From positions 8,037,338-8,101,337 of the forward strand of contig OZ004581.1 in assembly GCA_963924555.1 (NCBI GenBank): DNA of 64,000 nucleotides, read 5' to 3'. The notes beneath the pieces are model-generated. The model was not told the DNA's origin. It did not search any database and saw nothing but the letters and a program-made list of their open reading frames with translations. The translations under genes were made by a program, and so were the position numbers. The stretch is from Crambe crambe (Eukaryota; Porifera; Demospongiae; Poecilosclerida; Crambeidae). Shown in pieces: positions 58,743 through 64,000 of the stretch; the stretch's first letter is position 1; every line of letters begins with the position of its first letter.

Positions 58743-59397
58743 GTAAGTCCATGGCATAGCTAGTAACTTCACCACCTTACTCGTGCAAAAAGCAAATTTT
58801 TTGCTGCTCGGACACCCATACCAGCCTTTTTTAGCCTGTTTTGGCTTTGTGTACCTGTATCCATATATCCAGTCGTTCCGCCAGATTCAGAATTCACGTG
58901 ATCCCCGGAATTTTCAACACCCACGCATGTATCAATAATGGCTGCAGCTCAGTAGACTTAAGCGCTAGAAATTCACGTTGCTATATGAACTGCATTCATG
59001 CGCACTATCGTACAGAGCAATAATTTATGCAATGAAATTGTAACTCAGCAAATCCATAGCTCCGATTCAGATACTAATCTCTTCACCTTTTTCCGAACTC
59101 AATAAACTCCGCCTCCACTTCATCACCTAGTACCTCTGACGCCTACTCGACTCTTTCGTCGGGTTCTTTTTTATTATGGCATCCATTACCGAACATTCAG
59201 GTGCAATCCCATTCAATGTTGGACTTTAGTTTTGTGGCGGGACAAAATTAGCACCATGATTATAGACAGTATGTACCATGGCATGTTTGATAAACCACAA
59301 CTACAATGATAAAATGAATAACTTTGCAACTAATTAGTATGGGTAGCTATGGCAACTGCTATGAATTCTTCTGAAGATGAATACAGGAGTGCCTTCA

Positions 59398-59504
<107 letters not shown>

Positions 59505-59558
59505 CATTATGGAATATCAATATTACTAAATTACATAGGAAACACTCTCTCACTTACA

Positions 59559-60222
59559 ATGGTAAAACACCAGGGTCCATGTGGACCATGTGGCTTATGT
59601 AAGAGAAATACATACAGCTATTCCCATCCATCAGACTGGAAGGATGATACTCAGAAAAAGTTATTGGAAATTTCCACAATTCCGCTGAATGAGTAAGTTA
59701 GGGAGTACAACAAATTGAATAGTGGCTACATAATTAACTTGAAATAGCAGACCTCATTAGCTAAGATGTGTACATGTCACACACTATAGACAGTGTGCAT
59801 CATTTAGAAGGCTGCTCAAAACAATTTAGCTAATAATAATGTACAGAACAGCATATTACAGATCTTGCATAGTATCTATCAATTTGTACACTCTGGTCTT
59901 GCAAGTTTTACAAAATATAGTAGACTCCCAGCCACCTTTAGGGCTGTGGAGTCACTTTAGGGAACCCTGGATATGTATTCATTAAAGTGCCCAGAACACA
60001 GGGGTGGCCTCATTTCAGGGTTCCTGGTACCATGCGATAAGCAAAGAACATCATATTAAAGACTCTTACCGTAGGTGTGTGTGCAAGGCATGCAGTGATG
60101 ACATCAAAAGGCATTTAGGTACTTCACAGTACACACCAAGGTGGTTCAAAAAAGATAAAAAATGTGCAGTACCATTGTGCAACTCACAAGAACACATCAC
60201 TGCCTGTAATCTATGGCGGTAG
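59559..60222 (+). pseudogene. Cys-rich zinc-binding exons, possibly 5' part of the HECT gene
   Basis: ATG 59559 opens 44 codons with CGPCGLC, ending at a consensus donor (GA|GTAAGT, 59692). A second segment (about 60018-60222) has RCVCKACSDD and KCAVPLCN followed by a stop at 60220. Together they look like a small zinc-binding module. Splice phases between the two could not be made to fit, so the unit may be decayed or my exon borders wrong. Linking it to the HECT exons further on is inference from order and strand. Confidence 0.4.
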
Positions 60223-60239
60223 ATTAGTGTCAAAATCGC

Positions 60240-60560
60240 TATATCTTCTTTTTTTTTCAGAGGGGAGGGGTACAATATAAGTTTCTTTAGGAGTACCAAT
60301 TTTTTATAGGGACCAGGGGAAGATTAGTGTATGCTACAGAGGGGAGGGGTACTAAATTTTTTCTTTAGGGGTACTAATTTCTTATGGAGGGGTGTGCACG
60401 TATTTACATATGTAGTTTACTTTGGGGGGGGGGGGGGGGGGGGGGGGGTACAATTTTCTTATAGGGGGCGTGTATACTTACTTTAGGGGGGTCACATTTT
60501 TATCAGGGGTATATTTTTCCATTAGAGGGTACGCGCGGAAGGGACAAAGGAATATAGCAG
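60240..60560 (+). repeat. G-rich degenerate repeat with a G25 run
   Basis: Phrases such as aggggaggggtac, ttctttaggggtacta and ttataggggg recur; G25 lies at 60424-60448. No gene. Confidence 0.8.
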
Positions 60561-60601
60561 GCCAGGGTCAAAGTTCAAACCAAGTGTGCACTAATTGAAA
60601 T

Positions 60602-60961
60602 TGTTAGACCGCGTGAATCTCGAGAAGCTCATAGCAACACTATCAGGGCTACTAGGGATTTTCTTAATCAGGCAGTAAGGCAATTAGAGTGGGGAAGTGG
60701 TGGTCAAGCAAGAGAAAGTGAGTTTAAAATGATAGTACTCAATAATTTGTTATTTGTTTTTTATTGTTTTCCAGATCCACAAGTGTCAACCCAAGGAAAC
60801 ATGCCCAGCAGAACCCATGGAAATATGCCCAGCAGTTCTCATTCATTTTCAACTCCTTTATTCCACAGTCATCGTGTGGCAATTATCTGTCACTTCATTC
60901 ACAGTCAACCCCTTCATCTTCTATGACATCTTTACCTTCTTACAGTCAATCTACATTAGGT
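60602..60961 (+). CDS. two probable exons of the HECT-like gene
   Basis: 60602-about 60720 reads IVRPRESREAHSNT and FLNQAVRQLEW, a basic, possibly helical segment ending near a GTGAGT site. After a CAG acceptor at 60775, a Gln/Ser-rich frame (PRKHAQQNPWKYAQQF, SQSTPSSSMTSL) runs to a GTAAAC donor at 60961. The exact joins are uncertain. 60961-61035 is a local repeat of ataggtaaa-type units. Confidence 0.4.
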
Positions 60962-61038
60962 AAACCTATCAATATAGGTAAATCTGTTTATATAGATAAA
61001 TAGGTAACCTGTTGGTATAGATAAACCTGTTAATGTAG

Positions 61039-61515
61039 GTTAGTTCATCAAATGCTCATCGCTGTACCCAACGTCTATCATGGATGCAAGAGCACAAAAA
61101 TTTGTTTGGAAAACAAGGCAAAAAAACTAAAAAGGTCAAGCTAAGCATGTGGGAGCATGAATTCATATGCTTAGCAAACATTGATCAAATCACTCCTCCT
61201 TCTTCATTGGATAAGGCTACTCTCATTAGAGCTGGTCTTGGACCCCGAAAACTTAGTTTATTTGAATATGGTGAAAGTTTTGAGTTCCATCAAAGCATTA
61301 TGGATTCATTCCCACGATTAGCAGATGGTGGTGGTTATGAACTTCTGCGTACCAAGAAAAACACTAATCGTGAATTATGTGTTATTCCACCATCGCCACC
61401 AGGAGGGTATACTGTGGATTATCTCAAGAGCATCGTTAGCCAGGCTAAGATTTATATTCGTCCTATCCAGAAAAAACTTCCACTCTCATCTCTTGTTGAT
61501 GAAGTAGACGATGTG
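61039..61515 (+). CDS. conserved central exon of the HECT-like gene
   Basis: A 477-nt open exon bounded by TGTAG|G and GTG|GTAGGT. It encodes 159 residues including LSMWEHEFICLANI, GYELLRTKK and KIYIRPIQKKLPL. I do not assign a domain; it looks like the region preceding the HECT domain in some invertebrate ligase-like proteins (recollection only). A following exon at 61566 carries CMQCYASIPIHKM, then TGA, then QHLWEC: a C-x2-C...H-x3-C ubiquitin-binding-type finger apparently interrupted by the stop, unless a nearby GT is used as donor. Confidence 0.55.
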
Positions 61516-61789
61516 GTAGGTATAGCTCTATATGCAACTATTATTAATTATGCAATATAATGCAGGGTAGTGCACCAACTGAAACATGTATGCAGTGTTA
61601 TGCCAGCATACCAATTCATAAAATGTGACAGCATCTTTGGGAATGTTCAGCTGGGTACGAGCATTAGTAGACATTATTGCTGCAGTTCTTTTATTTTCCT
61701 GCTTGTGTATGTTATTTAGTGAAACTATTGATCAGGATCAGTCTCATTCGGTACTCTCTTATGTTTGCTTATTATTATTTTTAAATGAG

Positions 61790-62070
61790 CTGTGTGTAGA
61801 GCATGGATCCCCCAGTGTGCGACATCTCTGGATCTGTCTATTTCACCTAAACCTCATCAATCAGTATGCTGTTACATGTGCTAATTGCTAAAATAATATT
61901 ATGACACTTTTATATGTAGAGTGTGGATCCCCCAGTGTGGACATCACCGGATCAGCCTATTCAACCACCTCAATCAGTATACTGTTACATGTGCTGATTA
62001 TTTATAATATGACACTTTTATATGTAGAGTGTGGATCCCCCGGTGTGTCCATCTCCGGAACCAGTACTTA
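61790..62070 (+). repeat. three tandem exon-like units of about 108-120 bp
   Basis: Each unit begins after TGTAG with AG(C/T)(A/G)TGGATCCCCC and includes cctcaatcagtatactg or a relative. Two of the three can read PPQSVYCYMC or a close variant before a stop. Possibly a triplicated short exon; the third is truncated by an A run before the TIR element at 62095. Confidence 0.65.
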
Positions 62071-62094
62071 AAAAAAAAAGTTTTTTATTGCTAA

Positions 62095-63143
62095 TATGTG
62101 ACAGGCTATAGGAAAAGGGGGCACTTCACGCAAAAATTTAAAATGGAGTTATTAATACCACGCTATAGCTCATTACCTTAGAATTTCACCGATACTACGC
62201 TTGAGGCTAAATCTTAAACCACCGCGGAGCTATAAGCGCTTGAAGTGCATCACCTCAGAGAAAGATTGAATAAGCGTTTTGCAAGAAACGGCGTCTAAAC
62301 ATTGAACTTCCGGTCAATACCCAATGCTCCGTAAATCCTTACGTAAGTCCGTATAACGCGATGACATCATTCAATTTTTCTCACCTCGTGTAGCAGCTGT
62401 GTGGAGAAGAAGTAGACTTAGCTTTACTACGTTGTTATCTTTGAGCGCTTGGGTTATCTGAGGCATGCTAGATATGGAACAAGTTCTGAATAATGATCAG
62501 GTAAAGTTTGGGTAGATAGATGTTTGTACATCAGTAGTTTTAAAAGTACTTGTAGGTTTTATGATCCTATCTCTGCTGTATTGGTTGATTCCTGTGGAAG
62601 TGGTGTTAGCCTGAGTTGGAATCTAGACACTGGTAGGATCTGGGCTGTGTTTGACTACTGTCTTGGGGTTGAAGGAGACATAGAATTCATCCAGCACCTC
62701 CATATCTGGATCTTCTGACATATGAAGTTGGATGGCTCCTACCACAACCTCTTCCTATCTGTAGCTAGCTAAATATCTGTGTAGCTACTTTGTATTCAGT
62801 AGAAATGATCAATATGAATTTTTATTGTTGTGTGGGGAATTTCCCTTATTTCCGCGCATTATGCTCATACATCCTCCGTAATTGAAGATTGAAATTTGGG
62901 CACGTAGGATGTGAAATAAGTTCCGGGTGAGGTAGCTCACTTCAACTCGAGCGCTTGCCTACTTCAAAGCCTTCCCACTTCCTGAAATTTGGCAGAAAGT
63001 TAGATAAAGGACTGAAGATACTGTGGAGGCAAGGAAAAAGAAGTGGATAAAAATAATTTTTTTACCTAAGGCTAGTTTAAACGCGCATATCTCAAAAATT
63101 TATCTTGCGTGAAGTGCCCCCTTTTCCTAAATTGAGTCACATA
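62095..63143. mobile_element. 1.05-kb TIR element inserted in the HECT-like gene
   Basis: TATGTGACA...ggaaaagggggcacttcacgcaa faces ttgcgtgaagtgccccc...GTCACATA. No transposase frame is seen inside. It separates the upstream exons from the HECT exons. Confidence 0.85.
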
Positions 63144-63289
63144 TATGCCATCTACTGCTACATAGAGGGATTTCCCAATGTCCCAGTCTCCATCTCCAGA
63201 CTTTCCTGTAATTAAGTGGAGTAATTCCCCTACAAATCCTATTTCTCCTGTTGTACCTCCATATTCTCCTATCAGAAATGTGGGTAGGT

Positions 63290-63445
63290 ATATATGCAAT
63301 GAAATATTATTTACATCAAGAAGCTTCTTAGTATCAAACTTAGCCTTTTTGGCCTCCCTGAGCGCATCCTTCACCACAGCAGATCTGCGTACATCAATGA
63401 ATGTACGAGGTATTTCTCCTTTCCATTCTTCGTCTGTCTTTGGAC
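63290..63445 (-). pseudogene. inverted copy of a HECT-region exon
   Basis: About 150 bp on the - strand are almost identical to 63707-63870 on the + strand (KTDEEWKGEIPRTFIDV and following). The surrounding - frame (63072-63485) extends past it with no similarity to HECT. It is an inverted exon duplicate about 260 bp from its source. Confidence 0.8.
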
Positions 63446-63505
63446 AAGGTTGTTCTAGTCTGCTGTTTTCTATATAGTACATCATGGCATTATATAATTT
63501 TAAAG

Positions 63506-64000
63506 GTGCCGAGTTTTGTTGATCTTACTGAAATAGAAGAAGACATGATGTCAAGTGCTATTAAGGAAAGTCTTAAGAACGTTCCATGCATGGGGTGAGG
63601 ACTTTATTTTGTTAGCTAACATACATTAAGTTGCAAAATGTTACAGTGAACCAGAAAACCTGAAAGATGTCATCATCTTGCTTCAATGTGAGTGTGGAGT
63701 GAAGATTCCAAAGACAGACGAAGAATGGAAAGGAGAAATACCTCGTACATTCATTGATGTACGCAAATCTGCTGTGGTGAAGGATGCGCTCAGGGAGGCC
63801 AAAAAGGCTAAGTTTGATACTAAGAAGCTTCTTGATGTAAATAATATTTCATTGCATATATACATGTACACATTTCTGTAATTATCAACCATAGGTTCAT
63901 TTTGTGTTTGAGCCAGCAGTTGATACTGGTGGTGTTAGCCATGAGTTTTGGCGTCTCTTTGGTGCTGGAGTCTATGAAATTTACTGTTCTGGAGACCCAG
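63506..64000 (+). CDS. HECT-domain E3 ubiquitin ligase-like exons (run off the edge)
   Basis: Three exons join in frame: 63506-63594, 63647-63836 and 63895 to beyond 64000, with good borders (AAAG|G, GG|GTGAGG, ACAG|T, GAT|GTAAAT, ATAG|G). The product reads VPSFVDLTEIEEDM, then the conserved KTDEEWKGEIPRTFID block. It then enters the start of a HECT N-lobe, FVFEPAVDTGGVSHEFWRLF. HECT proteins transfer ubiquitin through a C-terminal Cys that would be outside the window. Upstream exons on this strand are probably the same gene, but a TIR element and doubtful joins make its integrity uncertain. Confidence 0.7.

Noticed and set aside
61625..61891. 88-codon frame with a hydrophobic stretch
   Set aside because: It crosses the tandem exon-like units and has no neighbour with which it joins; composition alone is not enough.

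Overview
The window is eukaryotic, metazoan-type DNA: genes are split by GT-AG introns, coding density is low, and transposon debris is dense. The AT-rich background scattered with TAGC/GCTA words, introns of about 50-70 nt, and the mix of Ty3/Gypsy, hAT, MULE and small TA-flanked inverted-repeat elements suggest a demosponge, perhaps Amphimedon-like. That assignment is inference from recollection and was not searched.

The backbone (about 4.6-55 kb) is a tandem array, all on the + strand, of one two-exon gene family. Exon 1 (about 450-470 nt) encodes a signal peptide and a Cys-containing ectodomain of about 130 residues. Exon 2 (about 1.3-1.4 kb) encodes a block predicted to cross the membrane seven times, with a long variable loop between TM5 and TM6 and a polar tail. 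Every join is phase 0. Four copies read intact: A 4908-7348, B 14491-27999, C 29546-34005 and G 39193-42573. D (34615) has a frameshifted exon 1 and no exon 2. E (37686) has an intact exon 1, but its exon 2 was deleted. F (48481-54117) has an intact exon 1 and a broken exon 2. Decayed exon 2 fragments lie near 7.5, 38.5 and 42.8 kb. I do not recognise the family; the layout is receptor-like.

Between copies lie mobile elements. 1-3708 holds most of a Gypsy element with an open Gag-Pol frame. 7976-10402 is a repeat-family copy containing an array of 33-nt microexons encoding proline-rich 11-residue units. 10456-13545 is a decayed MULE-like transposase with SWIM, AT-hook and PHD pieces. The intron of gene B holds a four-level nest: an intact hAT inside a broken Gypsy, inside a long-TIR MITE, inside another repeat-family copy. 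43-48.2 kb holds further foldbacks, inverted copies and tandem repeats.

The right flank (55.4-64 kb) holds a decayed hAT on the - strand, a second copy of the DNA element seen at 3.7-4.6 kb, and a fragmentary HECT E3 ligase-like gene running off the edge. That gene is interrupted by a TIR element and accompanied by an inverted copy of one of its own exons.

Blocks A/E, C/D and B/F are recognisable segmental duplicates. Several insertions present in one copy and absent from its partner show the pre-insertion sites. No tRNA, rRNA or CRISPR array was seen.
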